Shown here piece by piece: positions 9,324 to 21,655 of a stretch of DNA of 64,000 bases. Below the pieces are notes generated by a model. It saw nothing but the letters and a program-made list of their open reading frames with translations, was not told where the DNA came from and made no database searches. Location of the stretch: the NCBI RefSeq assembly GCF_016808335.1, contig NC_053145.1:28097120-28161119 (forward strand), read 5' to 3'. Each line of letters begins with the position of its first letter. Position 1 is the stretch's first letter. The DNA is from Panicum virgatum (taxonomy: Eukaryota; Streptophyta; Magnoliopsida; Poales; Poaceae). Position numbers and translations under genes: made by a program.

Positions 9324-12300
9324 ATGGTGAACACCAGGAGCACCGGTTCCGGTTCTGGCCAGCAGCAGGGTCAGAACAACCAGAGTACTGGGATCCCGAT
9401 GCCTCCGCCCTTGACTCCGGAGCAGTACTTTCAGCTCCAGATGCAGATGATGGCTACCCTGAACAATACCGTTCAGGCTCTTCAGCACGCTCACACTCAG
9501 CCTCCGCCTCCTCCACCGCCGCAGCCTCGCGACAGGCGTGCTGAGTTCCTGAGGGGTCACCCGCCGACGTTCTCTCACACGTCCGACCCTCTTCAGGCTG
9601 ACGACTGGCTTCGTGCAGTGGAGCGTCAGCTGGACATCGCCCAGTGCGATGATCGTGAGCGCGTCTTGTACGCAGCAGGACAGCTGCGAGGGGCAGCTTT
9701 GGACTGGTGGGAGTCCCACCCAGTTCACGACCGCGAGTCTCTCACTTGGCTCCAGTTCAGGGAGCGCTTCCGCAGCCACAACGTCCCCGCGGGCGTTATG
9801 AAGATGAAGCAGAAGGAGTTCCTTGCACTGAAGCAGGTAATCCTAAGTATAATCATTCAGCGGTTTCTTTTTAGCTAATGCCCCTTGTTCTATCCTTATG
9901 AATCTTGAGTTAATCTTCCGATATCTATCTGTCTTTGTGAATTCAGGGGACTATGTCGGTCACGGAGTATCGTGATCGCTTTCTTCAGCTGGCTCGCTAC
10001 GCCCCTGCCGAGGTTGCGGATGACCGCAAGAAGCAGGAGCACTTCATGGAGGGTCTTGAGGACTACCTCCAGTACGCGCTGCTCAACCTCCGCTTCGACG
10101 ACTTCAACCATCTGGTTGACAGTGCGCTCAACACTGAGCGTAAGCACTTGGAGATGGAGGACAAGAAGAGGAAGGTTGTCCCCGTTGCTTCCGGCAGCAA
10201 CACTCGTCCACGACTCCAGCAGCCCCAGCAGTACCAGCCTCAGTACCGGCCTCCTCAGCAGTACCAGCAGAGGCCACCGCAGCAGTACCCGCCTCGACAG
10301 CAGCAGGCAGGTCAGGGCCAGAGGTTACCAGCACCTCCGGCTCGTGCTCCACCAGCTCCACCGGCACCGCAGGCTCCACGTCCGGCAGCTCCTACCGGAC
10401 AGCAGGCTCAGGGACCTCCTCGCACCTGCTTTCACTGCGGCCAGCCGGGGCACTACGCCAACGCTTGCCCCCGGAAGGCGCAGGCGGGACAGCAGGGGCG
10501 CCCAGCTCAGCCCAGGGCGCCAGCACAGGGCAGGGTGAACCACGTGACGGCCGAGTCAGCGGCCGAGGCTCCCAACGTGGTCATTGGTACGTTCATGGTT
10601 AATTCATATCCAGCTACAGTGCTTTTTGATACTGGTGCTACGCATTCCTTCATTACTCAGTCTTTTGTCGAGCATCATGGTATTCATACTAGCACATTAA
10701 AGAGGTGCCTGTTAGTATCTTCTCCGGGAGGACAGTTGAGGTCTCACACTTACTGCCCGAGAGTCAGTGTTTCCTTGAGGGGAGTAGAGTTCTGTACTGA
10801 TCTGATGGTGCTAGACACCAAGGGCATTGATGTCATTCTGGGAATGGAGACTCTGGCCAAGTGGGGAGTTCGGATAGATTGTGCTCAGCGGACAGTCTTA
10901 TTATCAGCTTCCAGTGGCCAAGAGGTTGTTATCAGTGCAGTAGAGCCTTCTGGATTTCTTCATCAGATGGAGGCTAGACCCACGGACGGTATTCGCGTGG
11001 TGTCTGAATTCCCGGATGTCTTTCCGGATGATCTGCCAGGTATGCCGCCTGAACGCGCCATTGAGTTTTGCATTGATCTCTTGCCTGGCACAGCTCCTAT
11101 TGCAAAGCGGCCCTACCGTATGGCACCTATAGAGCATGAAGAAGTTAAGAAGACTATTGATGAGTTGCTAGCCAAGGGCTATATCCGTCGCAGCTTCTCT
11201 CCTTGGGCTTTTCCGTTGTTGCTGGTAGATAAGAAGGATGGCTCGAAGAGGATGTGTGTGGATTATCGGGAGCTGAATGCAGTCACTATCAAGAACAAGC
11301 ATCCACTGCCCCGTATTGAGGATCTCTTCGATTTGCTTCGAGGTGCTCGTATATTCTCGAAGATTGATCTTCGTTCGGGCTATTTTCAGCTGAGGATCCG
11401 TCCTGGGGATATTCCGAAGACGGCATTCACCTGCAAGTACGGGCTATATGAGTATACAGTCATGTCCTTCGGCTTGACTAATGCCCCGGCTTACTTCATG
11501 CATCTGATGAACATGGTCTTCATGGATTATCTGGATGTTTTCGTGGTGATCTTTATTGATGATATTCTGATCTTCTCCAAGACAGAAGAAGAGCATGAGG
11601 AGCATTTGAGACTCGTATTGCAGAGATTGAGAGAGCATCAGCTGTATGCCAAGTTCAGCAAGTGCGAGTTCTGGATTGACGAGGTCCCATTCCTCGGTCA
11701 TGTTATCTCTCAGGGAGGCATTGCTGTTGATCCGAGTAAGGTGAAGGATGTGCTTGAGTGGGAGACACCGCAGACAGTGAAGGAAGTCAGGTCTTTCTTG
11801 GGCTTAGCAGGATATTATCGGAGGTTCATTGAGAATTTCTCCAAGATCGCGAAGCCTTTGACTTCTTTGCTAGAGAAGAATGTGGCTTTTGTATGGACTG
11901 ATGAGCGCCAGATGGCCTTTGATGAGCTGAAGAAGAGGTTGACTACGGCGCCAGTCTTGACTCTGCCAGACCAGACGAAGAGGTTCACGGTGTATTGTGA
12001 TGCTTCGAAGGATGGTCTTGGGTGTGTTCTGATGCAGGAGGGCAGAGTGATTGCTTATGCTTCACGGCAGTTACGCCGGCATGAGCTGAATTATCCTACT
12101 CATGATCTTGAGTTAGCCGCAGTTGTGCATGCTCTGAAGATTTGGAGGCATTACTTGTATGGGCAGCGTTGTGATATCTACACTGATCACAAGAGCCTCA
12201 AGTACATTTTCACGCAGAATGAGCTGAACATGCGGCAGAGAAGATGGCTAGAGTTGGTCAAGGACTATGATCTGGAGATTCACTATCATCCGGGCAAGGC

Positions 12301-13891
12301 CAATGTTGTAGCAGATGCTTTGAGCAGAAGAAGTTATGTCAACATGGCCGTGGCTTTCCAGATGCCTCCAGAGTTATGCGAGGAGTTCGAGCAGTTGAGT
12401 CTGGGCTTCTTGCATCATACCTCCAGTGCAGCATTTGAGGCAGTACCGACTCTAGAGGCAGAGATCAGGCAGCATCAGAAAGATGATGAGAAGCTGCAGG
12501 AGATTCGTGAGTTGCTTAAGAAGGGCAAGGCTCCTCATTTCAGAGAGGATGATCAGGGTACCTTGTGGTACAAGAACCGGATCTGTGTGCCAGATGTGAA
12601 GGATCTCCGGAAGTTGATTCTGAGTGAGGCCCACGATACAGCTTACTCTATTCATCCGGGCAGCACGAAGATGTATTATGATCTGAAGGAACGTTTCTGG
12701 TGGTATGGGATGAAGCGTTCAGTGGCAGAGTACGTGGCTATTTGTGACACCTGTCAGCGTGTCAAGGCTGAGCATCAGAGGCCAGCAGGTCTGTTACAGC
12801 CTTTGAAGATTCCAGAGTGGAAATGGGAGGAGATCACGATGGACTTCATTGTTGGATTGCCTCGTACTCAGAAAGGGTACAACTCCATTTGGGTAGTAGT
12901 GGATCGTCTGACGAAGGTTGCTCACTTCATTCCTGTGAACACTACTTACTCCGGAGCTAGACTTGCAGAGTTGTACATCTCTCGGATTGTCTGCTTACAT
13001 GGTGTGCCCAAGAAGATCATATCTGACAGAGGGTCTCAGTTCACTTCTCGGTTCTGGGAGCAGCTCCATGATTCGTTGGATACGAAGCTGCGTTTCAGTA
13101 CAGCTTATCACCCTCAGACAGATGGGCAGACAGAGAGAACCAACCAAGTGTTGGAGGATATGCTGAGAGCTTGTGCCATCCAGTACGGCACTAGTTGGGA
13201 TAAGTGCCTGTCATTTGCTGAGTTCTCATATAACAACAGCTATCAGGCCAGTCTGAAGAAGTCTCCCTTTGAGGCATTGTATGGCAGAAAGTGCAGGACT
13301 CCTCTCTATTGGGATCAGATTGGTGAAAAGCAGCTCTTTGGCCCTGAGATCATAGATGATGCAGAGCAGATGGTTCAGGCTGTGCGAGAAAATCTGAGGA
13401 TTGCACAGAGCAGACAGAAGAGCTATGCTGATGGCAAACGGAGGGATCTGACTTTCAGTGTCGGTGATTATGTATACCTGAAGGTGTCTCCGATGAGAGG
13501 AATCCGCAGATTCAATGTCAAAGGGAAGTTAGCACCTCGATATGTGGGGCCATTCAAGGTGCTAGAGCGGAAAGGCGAAGTTGCTTATCGCCTGGAGTTA
13601 CCTCTCAGTCTCTCGGGAGTTCATGATGTCTTCCATATATCTCAGCTGAAGAGATGTTTGCGAGTACCCGAGGAGCAGGCACCCCTGGATGGAGTCGATG
13701 TCCAGGAGGATCTGACTTATACTGAGCATCCGGTAAAGATTCTGGAGACATCAGAGAGGGTTACTCGGAACAAGCGCATCAGGATGTGCAGAGTTCAGTG
13801 GAGTCATCACAGTGAAGCTGAGGCTACATGGGAGCGAGAAGATGAGTTGAAGAAGACATATCCAGATCTCTTTGCTAGCCAGCCCAGCTAA
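9324..13891 (+). CDS. gag-pol: Gag-pol polyprotein of element B, intact, with a 110-nt intron
   Basis: Exon 1 (9324-9836, 171 codons) is the Gag N-terminus; exon 2 (9947-13891) begins GGG ACT ATG in the same frame and adds over 1300 residues. Numbering from the ATG at 9953, the zinc knuckle is [14 protein letters not shown] (159-172) and the aspartic protease LFDTGATHS has Asp226. The reverse transcriptase motif is FIDD (534-537), and RNase H has Asp683 and Asp745. The integrase has an HHCC finger (His894, His901, Cys931, Cys934) and the DDE triad Asp964, Asp1025, Glu1061 with 35 residues between the last two. A GPF motif and a chromodomain-like end (EHPVKILE ... EATWE) follow. All catalytic residues are present and there is no stop or frameshift. 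The start is the first ATG of the Gag frame. Confidence 0.95.
9837..9946 (+). other. Phase-0 intron within gag of element B
   Basis: The Gag frame reaches CAG followed by GTAATCC (donor at 9837), then hits stop codons. A T-rich tract ending GAATTCAG (acceptor at 9946) restores the frame exactly between codons. Element C, an older copy, has the same intron with the same 110-nt length (50963-51072, minus). Without splicing, translation ends after 184 residues, before the zinc knuckle. Confidence 0.8.
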
Positions 13892-13908
13892 ATCTCGGGA
13901 CGAGATTT

Positions 13909-13926
13909 CTTTAAGGGGGTAGGGTA
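13909..13926 (+). promoter_or_regulatory. Polypurine tract of element B
   Basis: CTTTAAGGGGGTAGGGTA immediately precedes the 3' LTR and matches the equivalent block in A and C. Confidence 0.88.
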
Positions 13927-16900
13927 TGTAACACCCTAATTTAAATTTCAGCATTTATTAATAAATTAATTGGCTTTATTAAATTTTCTTAGGTTTATTG
14001 TGTTTAGTTGGCATTTAATCTAATTTTTGTTCCTTAAGTAATTAAAATTTATCTTAGGTTTAAATTTTTGTTGCATTCATGCTGTTGCATAATTTAAATT
14101 GAGTGTGGTTTGAATTCAAATTTTGATTTGAATTCAAACTTTGTTTGAAGTAGAAATAGAAAAGAGAAAGGAAAATAGAAAAGGAGCCCAAACCCTAGGG
14201 CTAGCCCAAACCCAAAACAACCCAGCCCATGGGAAAACCCAACCCAACCCTCCTTCCCTGCGGGCCTTTCCTTTTCTTTTCCCCGGCCCAAACCCGGAAC
14301 CAGCCCAAACCCACTTCACCCCCGGCCTGCCCAGCGCGGCCCAGCACGCGCTCAGCGCCAGCGCCCCGCTCAGCCCACGCCGCGCGCTCCGCCACCGTCA
14401 CGCCTGGCCCCACCCGCCAGCGCCTCCCCACGCTCGCCCCGCACAGCGCGCGCGCGCGTCCCCCTCACCCGCTGCGCCCCGGGCCCGCACATCAGCGACC
14501 GCGGCCGCGACCCCGCACTCGCCCGCGATCCCCTTCCCCGTCTCGCTGACCCGCCGGGCCCGCCTGGCAGGGTCGTCGTCCCCGCGGGACGGCTCGCCGA
14601 GATCTCCGGCGAAACCGCCGGGGATTCCCTTCCCCAACCGCGCCCGCGATCCCCGGCTCTTCCCTTTATCTAGCGCCGCAACCCTCCCTGCGCCCCGTCC
14701 ACTCCTCGCGCCGCCCGCAACCCTAGCACATCGCCCCGCCTCGCCTTCGCTCGGAGCAGAGCCCCCACGCCGCCGGTAAGCACCTCCGCCGCCCGGTTTT
14801 CTCGCCGCCGTGGCACGCCGGATCCAGCTGACCCCTCTACCTGCTTCACAGTGACGCCTGGCATCGACCCGTGCCACCCAGAGGCCAGGAGGAGCCCCGC
14901 AGCACCCTTCTCCGCGAGCGCCGCCCGTGACCGCCGCACGACCTCGCCGCCAGCTCTCTGCGCTGCGCAATCCGGCCGACTCGACCCTCGGTGAGGTCCC
15001 CTGCTTTTTCCCGTTTGTTTTGCGCTAGAATTAGAGGCCGCGAACCCGTTCCGAGGCCAGAACGGGGCTCGCCGGCGGCATGCCGCCCCGCCCAGAGCCG
15101 CCATCGCCGGCGAGCACACCGCCTCGAGCCCCGCCAAGCCCAGTAAAGGCCACGGGTGGATCACGCATAACGCGTAGATCCTCCCCGACCCAAGCCTGCT
15201 CAGTTTTGACCCCCGGAGCACCGGATTGGGTGTCTCCGGCGAGCCGCCGCCGCGGAAAACCGAACTCCGGCGTGCCCCGCCGCCGCCCGCGCGCCCAACT
15301 GCCCTGCGCCGTCCGATCAGGAACGGGCGCTCAAGATTAGATCACCCCCCCGGTTAGATCCAAACCACTCGATCCAGATCCGACGGCCGAAAATCAAGCA
15401 TACCGGTTCGGCCTGGCGTTTTTCCTAAAGACCCCCCCAGCTTTCTTAGATTCAACCCGCAGTCCAGGCGCTTTCAAAAATATTTACAGATCAGCCCAAA
15501 ATTTTACACGGAACCCCCTGACCTTTCCAGATTTTGAACCCGCGGTCCAGACCTGTCCTTTTTGCGAGTTAGACCCTGGAGTTAATGTTTTTTTACGTCT
15601 AGGCCCTCGGTTTTAGCAGAAAAGCCCCTGAAACTTCAGTTTTCTTACAAATAAGCCCCTGAACCTTGTTTTAGGCCTAGTTTACGCGTTTTAGCTCCGT
15701 TTTTAGCGTTCTTTATGTCCACGCGATCGTTGTAACGCGTAGAATAGTCCTAGAATAGTTTTGTGCGCTGTTTTCATGTGTTGATGTACTGTTTCTTAGT
15801 TTTTGTTAATGTTTGCTTGTATGCTTATTTCCGTGCATTGTTTTGGCCATGTGTTCGTGAGTAGACGTTGATCCATCTGAGGAGCCTCAGTACCAGTACC
15901 CGGAGCAGCCGTCTTCGGAGCACTTTGAGCAGCAGCAGGAGCAGTACGAGGAAGGCAAGTATAACATGAACAACCTATCACTTTTAAATACATTTTCATA
16001 CTGCATTTTAATACTGTATGCCTTTAAGGATTTCCTAGCCACTTTATATCCTTTATATATACCTTTGGGTTGCATTTTGGTTAGTTGTGCTAGGTTGCTG
16101 CGCTATAACACACTCTGGTCCTTTTTAATTAAATTGATTAATGTTTTACTTGAACTTAATTCTGAGAGTGGCACTCTGTGTGGCTTGAGTGGCTCACTTC
16201 TCATTAAAAGATGTTTTTTTAGAAACATGGTTTAGGGGGCCAGCACGGTGCTTACTGCCTGGTTGGCCACTCTCCATAAGGACCGGTTCATAGAGCGACA
16301 ACCTGGGACAACAGCGCTACCACAAGGCTAGAATGGGATAGACTTGGCGTAATAACTAGATCTTTTTGGTTTGGAGTAACTTACCTGCGGGGCAAGAGTA
16401 GTAAGCTTCAATGGTCCCTGCTCCTCCGGCTTGGTCTGTGCTTGGATTGCGCTCCTGTGCTTGTACCCCCGGAGGTGGGCCCCATCGTCGCCGACCTAAC
16501 TCTTAGCGGTTACGCCTTACCAACGAGATTCTTTTTAAAGGCCTCGTAGTGAGTCGCTGGCCATCTCACCTAAGGAAGTGTGATGAACAACTGGCGTAGC
16601 TCACGACTTGTGGGTAAAGATGTGCAACCTCTGCAGAGTGTAAAACTGGTATACTAGCCGTGCTCACGGTTATGAGCGGCCCAGATCCTCCTTTTGATTA
16701 GTGAAGTTATCTCCTTCCGACGAGGGAGGTGCTTCTCGGGGTTACCTTGGTGGCTTGGTTTTGGTTTGGTTTCTCAGTAGTAACATATTTAAACTTGATT
16801 AATTGCTATGTAACTGGGATAATGGTAATTCATCAACTCGTAGTAAACAGTTTAAATAAAATCTTGCCAACACTTAAAAGCTAATGCAGTTGAGTCAGCC

Positions 16901-17317
16901 AGCCTAGAGCCTCATAGTTTGTGTTATACTTGTTGAGTACAAGTTGTGTACTCACTCTTGCCTCTTCTCTACTTTTTCCTCTTGGCTACGCTACTGCTGC
17001 TCAGTTCCTGCCGACACGAGGGAGTTCGTCCAGCGCTACCAGGACTACGAGGACTTCTAGGTGTTCGTCTCCCAGTCGACGTCCCTGTGGCGCCCTGCTT
17101 CAGCTTCAGAGAGCTTTATTCGTATTTTGTACTTCGCTTCCGCTGTATCAGACATTTTGTCATTATTGTAATAAATAACATTCGTATTCGCTTTATTATA
17201 TCTTTTTACGTGATATGTGCTATGATATACTGTTCATTCTGTTGTATATACGTGTGACTTGATCCTGGCACGTATATGATTGCTCGGTTTATGTTCTTTT
17301 ATAAACCGGGTGTTACA
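13927..17317 (+). repeat. 3' LTR of element B
   Basis: Same length (3391 bp) and termini as the 5' LTR. The only difference I found is C at 15023 against T at 6460. Candidate exons alpha and beta lie at 15865-15954 and 17005-17060. Confidence 0.96.
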
Positions 17318-17909
17318 ATATCTGCTAGGTTAGGCCTTGCAAACGGATTGGATGATCCGGTGGTGTAATAGATGCTTTATCTTAGCCTTGATAGGGATTG
17401 TTCCGGGAATCGGCTCTTGCTAGTTCTTAGGCCTCTGTTTTGGGTTGTGGTTTAGTTGTCTGTTATGTTCATTAGGCCTAGTCACGTGTAGGATGTTCCG
17501 ATCTAGCAGTGAAGCTGTTACCATCGTGGATTAGATCAATTAGATTTATTTGAAGTAGTTTTTTATAGTTATTTGCTTTATTCATCAATATCTGGATAAA
17601 TACAGATCCCATCTGACACCGGGACTCGATCGGCTCTTTAAAGCCGATGCAAGAGTCATCCCGGGGAGCCGACCACGGCTCGGACTTACATTTACACGTG
17701 TCTTTGTATGCAGGAAACTGTTTGGAGCATGTTCGCACCCTCCTGATCGGGTATAGGTCAGGTATCACGCCCGACTTTCCATACATTCTCCGGGCGCATG
17801 ACGGAATTGCGGGCCGTCGACGAGGAAGCAGTGCCTGCCAGCGCCCCGGCGACCTCCCGGCTCTTCGTGTGGCCCGTCGCTACTCGCCGGTGGGTTTCGA
17901 CCGACAACA
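17318..17909 (+). mobile_element. Element X: right part of its 3' LTR
   Basis: Begins with the target duplication ATATC and continues the LTR interrupted at 5363. It ends in a GC-rich block finishing CGACCGACAACA, whose CA end and CAACA inverse suit an LTR terminus. There is no second X LTR in the window, so the X duplication cannot be checked. No coding frame stands out. Confidence 0.6.
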
Positions 17910-18234
17910 GCGGGTCACTCTCCCGAGAACACTTTCTCTCTTCCTCTCTTTGAGTTTTCTTGCTTATTGAAGCATTTAGAAGTCAATTAAGCTAGGTAAC
18001 TCAAGTAATAACCCCATAAAAATAATAGTAGTGCTAAGATTAGCTCAGCACTAATTCAATAAAAATAGTAGTAATCCTCTCCTAAAATGAAAATTACAAA
18101 ATATGTTCCGATGAATAATCAAGCTATGAACGAAGAACGTTTGTGGTGGACTGATCCCCACATGAACGACTAACCACTGACCCCTCCGATTATTTTTCCC
18201 TGCATATTCTTTGTACTAATCTTTTGCAGGAGTC
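17910..18234 (+). other. Leader region of non-autonomous element H1
   Basis: An AT-rich, non-coding stretch between the end of the X LTR and the first ATG of the H1 gag-like frame. The 5' LTR and primer site of H1 are not here; X seems to have inserted into this leader, leaving them left of the window. Confidence 0.45.
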
Positions 18235-19946
18235 ATGTCGCTATGGGGGGACATCAATGGAAAGGTGAAGAAGCTAGGATCGTCATCTCGATCCCGGAGT
18301 TCGCTCGCATCATCAGGCTCCCGGGATGACATGTCGGTGGACTCTGTCCGCCGACCGTCATGATCCCAGGAAGAAGATGAGGAAGCCCCTGCCTCTCCAG
18401 CAGTCCTGAGGCCACGTCTCAAAATCAGAGTTTTGACGTCGGTCGATTAGATCGTCGTCCGGACTGATTATGAGCAGGATGCCCCCGAACAGTTGAATAA
18501 GCAGTCGTACGGCCACGCCAAGCGGCTTGATACCGAATTCCTCATGATGATGGGACTCCGCCAGGACATGAACCGCGCATTCACAGCCGTGGGATGGTCA
18601 TGCTTCGCCAACATCACTGAACCAGGTTCGCACCTTCTCAACATGGAATTCTTATCAACACTTAATGTCGAAACCGTTGGAAAAGAAACTAAAATCCACT
18701 TTCGCTTTTTCAATGAGTTCTTTGAAATGCTACCCAGAGACTTTAGTAATGCACTAGGCTTCAGTAAGAAATGCCTATTAGAAGCTAATGCATTAACAGA
18801 TGATCTTGAATATGACCATAGTGCTTGGTGGAATGAAATTTCAGATGAACCAGTAAGTAGTAAAAACAACATAGTCTCCATCCATAATCCAACTCTGAGA
18901 GTTCTAGCCAAGTATCTGGCTATGGTAGTGTTTTCCCGAGAACACCTCAGGCTATGTAGCTCCTCGGAGCTCATGTGCCTTTGTGCCATGGCAAAGAAGA
19001 TTCGCTACTCACCGGTCATGGGCATGGTCGCACATTGGCAGAAAATGATCATGTGCAAATCTCCCATCGACATAACCTCACTGGTCACCCGCATTGCGCG
19101 GTTTGTTGGTGTTTTGGAGAATGCACAAGTCACATATCTGCCCGCGACGGATGAGTACTGAACCTTCATTGGTCTGGACCACTTTGTTCACGCGCACATG
19201 ATGCGTGAAGGTCCCGGGAACTCAGTTTTCATGTGCTATCCGGGGAATGAAAAGGAGTTCGAGCTGCCATGCCCGAAGCTCTCGCTCTACTCCGTGAAAC
19301 GTCTGACCCTCCAGATGAAAAACAAGGAGCCAGCATGCCACAGCACAGCTGGTCCTATGACACGTGGCAGAACTCGGCGTGATGCACAGTTGGCCGAGGG
19401 TGGCACATCATGGTAGGCAGGAGTTTCCCGTCAGGCAGGCACATCCCGCCAGGCAGGTACTTCTCGCTAGCCAGGAGCTTCACGGCAGGCCCGTGCTTCT
19501 CAGGAAGCCGGACCAACACACGCTACACCCTCGCTAGATACCTCAGCACAGCCTCACCCAGACACCACTCACATGAGCTTCAAGGAGGCCTATGGGTTTT
19601 ACATCCAGGGTGGCCATCCCTCGCACCAGCCTGAGGGTAGCATGGGGTATGGGCACGACTAGGGATTTTACTATCCCTCGGGTATGGGGACCTCCCATGG
19701 CCCATAGGTTGGCCCATCTGTGTCAGCATGCTTCGAGTACGACAACCCGCTCACATGGGAGTTGTTAGGCCTCACTGCCCGATTGGACACCTTAGAGTTA
19801 CGACAGGAGAAGTTGGGACACAGCCTCGATCACAACACCAGTCTCACACAGGAGAGTTGGGGGATGATATCCTCCATGTCCTATGATTGGCACCATGGTA
19901 CGTACTACCCCTGCCACATCCAGACCAGTAGCCCTGAGCTTTGTTG
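18235..19946 (+). pseudogene. Gag-like ORF of H1, degraded
   Basis: From ATG 18235 one frame runs about 570 codons, broken by TGA at 18361, TAG at 18448, TGA at 19159, TAG at 19414 and further stops. The central part (about 18490-19160) has a motif of the form FRFFNEFFEMLPRDFSNALGF, which recalls the plant ATHILA ORF-1 family (from memory, no search done). It continues through KIRYSPVMGMVAHWQKM and PIDITSLV, shared with H2, into a Ser/Gln/Pro-rich part and a coil-like tail (ITxLxxQQ in H2). No zinc knuckle, protease, RT or integrase follows, so the element depends on enzymes from others. Confidence 0.75.
19417..19512 (+). repeat. Imperfect 18-bp coding tandem repeat in H1 gag
   Basis: About five in-frame units of the pattern AG(V/T/A)SRQ occur in the linker of the H1 gag-like frame. 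One unit has lost its Gln codon to TAG. H2 lacks this expansion. Confidence 0.7.
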
Positions 19947-20270
19947 AAGCTTGGTGGGAGAGATCGTCAGTACCCAGGTAAGTCGTCAGACCCGCTCGTT
20001 CAGTTCAGCCTAGTTAAAAAAAAGAGAATTGCCATGATTAGAATAAATGTGTGGAAATCTGTGCAAACTCTTATCTTGGAAATGATGAATAGTTGCTCTG
20101 TTTGAGCTTTGCATGTGCCCCGTTTATAGCTTTTTACTCATCTAGTACCAGAGTTAGTTGGCACATAATAGACACAATTAATCTGTTTGTGTGGGAGCAT
20201 TAACATGATTTCCAAATCTAAATTGTTGTGGGATTCGAAATGGCCAACATTAGAATTAAAACTGTCTACC
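19947..20270 (+). other. 3' non-coding part of H1, left of the LTR D insertion
   Basis: AT-rich non-coding sequence alignable by eye to H2 from about 36150 (AGTTGCTCTGTTT, TTTTTACTC, TTGGCACATAATAG). It ends with CTACC, duplicated at 27395-27399 by insertion of LTR D. Confidence 0.7.
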
Positions 20271-21435
20271 TGTAACACTCTAATTTAAATTTCAGCATTT
20301 GATAATAATTTTAATTGGTTTATTTAATTTTCTATGGTTTTATATGCTTAGACTTGCATTTAAATTAATTTTCTCTCACAAGTAATTAAAATTTTTCAAG
20401 GTTAAACTCGTTGTTGCATTCATGCTGGTGCATGGTTTTATTTTTCTTGATTGCATAGGAGTTCATTTGAATTCAAATAGATTTGAGTTGTTTGGAAATA
20501 GAATAGAAAAGAGGAAGAAAAGGAGAAGAAGCAAATCAACCCAGTCAGCCCAGTAGCCAGTTGGCCGGCCCAACCCGCAACCGCCTCTCCCGCGCCAGTA
20601 GCCCAGCCCGGTCCGCTCCTCCTTTCTCTTTGGCCGGCCCAGCAAACCCGCGTCCCCGCGGCCCAGCACAAGTTTTCGCCTCAACCCACGACCGCCGTAG
20701 CCCGTCCCCACCCTCTCGGCCTGCTTCCGCAGCATGCCCAACCCAGCACTCGGGCCGCACTTTTTTCCCTCATGGCCCACTCCCGCACGCCTCCCCGCTC
20801 AGGCGATGGCAGTGCGCGCCTCCTCCTGATTAGTGGCCCCCACCCGCCAGCATTTCACTGCGCCCGGACAGCAGCGCCGCTCACACGCGTTCCCCTCCCC
20901 TCTCTGACGAGCTGGCCCCGCCTCTCATCCCCCTCCTCCCTGCGTCCCTCGCTCGCCCACTCTACCGCTAACTAGCCTGGCCCACCTGTCGGCGCCATCT
21001 CCTTCCTCCTTTCTTTCCCGGCCGCGCAACAGCAGCCCGCCGCTAATCTCGCCGTGACGCTCGCCCGCACCCTCTACAGCACGCCTCCCCGAGATCCCGG
21101 CGCCCTCCTTTAAATGCCACCATAGCCTTCTCTGCGCCCCACAATTCCACACCGCAGCTGCCGCAAACCCTAACGCCCCGTCGTGCCGTTGCTCAGAGCA
21201 GAGGTCAGCGCCGCCGTGTTCCTGAAGCTCAAAGCCACCTCAGCCACCGCAAGCCGCAGGAGGAGCTCCGCCTGGAGGCCTGGAGCATCTCCAAGCCCGC
21301 AGCCGCCGACCTCGACCCCGACATGTCAGGAATCGCCGCGGAAGGAGTGACGTCGACCACCTCAGCGCCGCCCCGATTTCCGCCCCTGCGCCACCGCTCG
21401 TCGACGTCTGCGCTCAGCCATAGCTTCTAGCGGGG

Positions 21436-21655
21436 GTGAGGAACACATCGTGCATTTTCTCCCTCTTTTTCCCCCTCGGTTACGCATGGTTCTCCTCACC
21501 GTAGTTCAGCTGCGCCGCCGCACCATGGCAGGGGCTCCGCCTCACGTGAGGAACACGCCGTGCCTTTTCTCCCTCTTTTTCCCCCTTTGTTACGCATGGT
21601 TCTCCTCGCCGTAGTTCAGCTGCGCCACCGCACCATGGCAGGGGCTCCGCCTCAC
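21436..21655 (+). repeat. 110-bp tandem duplication in LTR D
   Basis: Two head-to-tail copies (21436-21545, 21546-21655) begin GTGAGGAACAC and end CCGCCTCAC, with a handful of substitutions. The unit starts at the GTGAGG splice-donor-like site that ends the GC-rich leader in other LTR copies, so the donor is duplicated. Confidence 0.9.

Larger units (their letters stand above)
5364..17317 (+). mobile_element. Element B: complete, very young Tekay-like Ty3/gypsy retrotransposon
   Basis: An 11,954-bp element with everything needed for autonomous movement: two LTRs of 3391 bp each, TGTAACACCC/GGGTGTTACA termini, 5-bp target duplication ATATC (5359-5363 and 17318-17322), a primer binding site for initiator Met tRNA, a gag-pol frame interrupted only by a 110-nt intron, and a polypurine tract. 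By eye the LTRs differ at one base (T at 6460, C at 15023). At a commonly used grass rate of 1.3e-8 per site per year, one change in 2 x 3391 sites is of the order of ten thousand years. It interrupts the LTR of X. Chromovirus/Tekay assignment comes from the C-terminal chromodomain-like segment and the long LTR. Confidence 0.96.
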
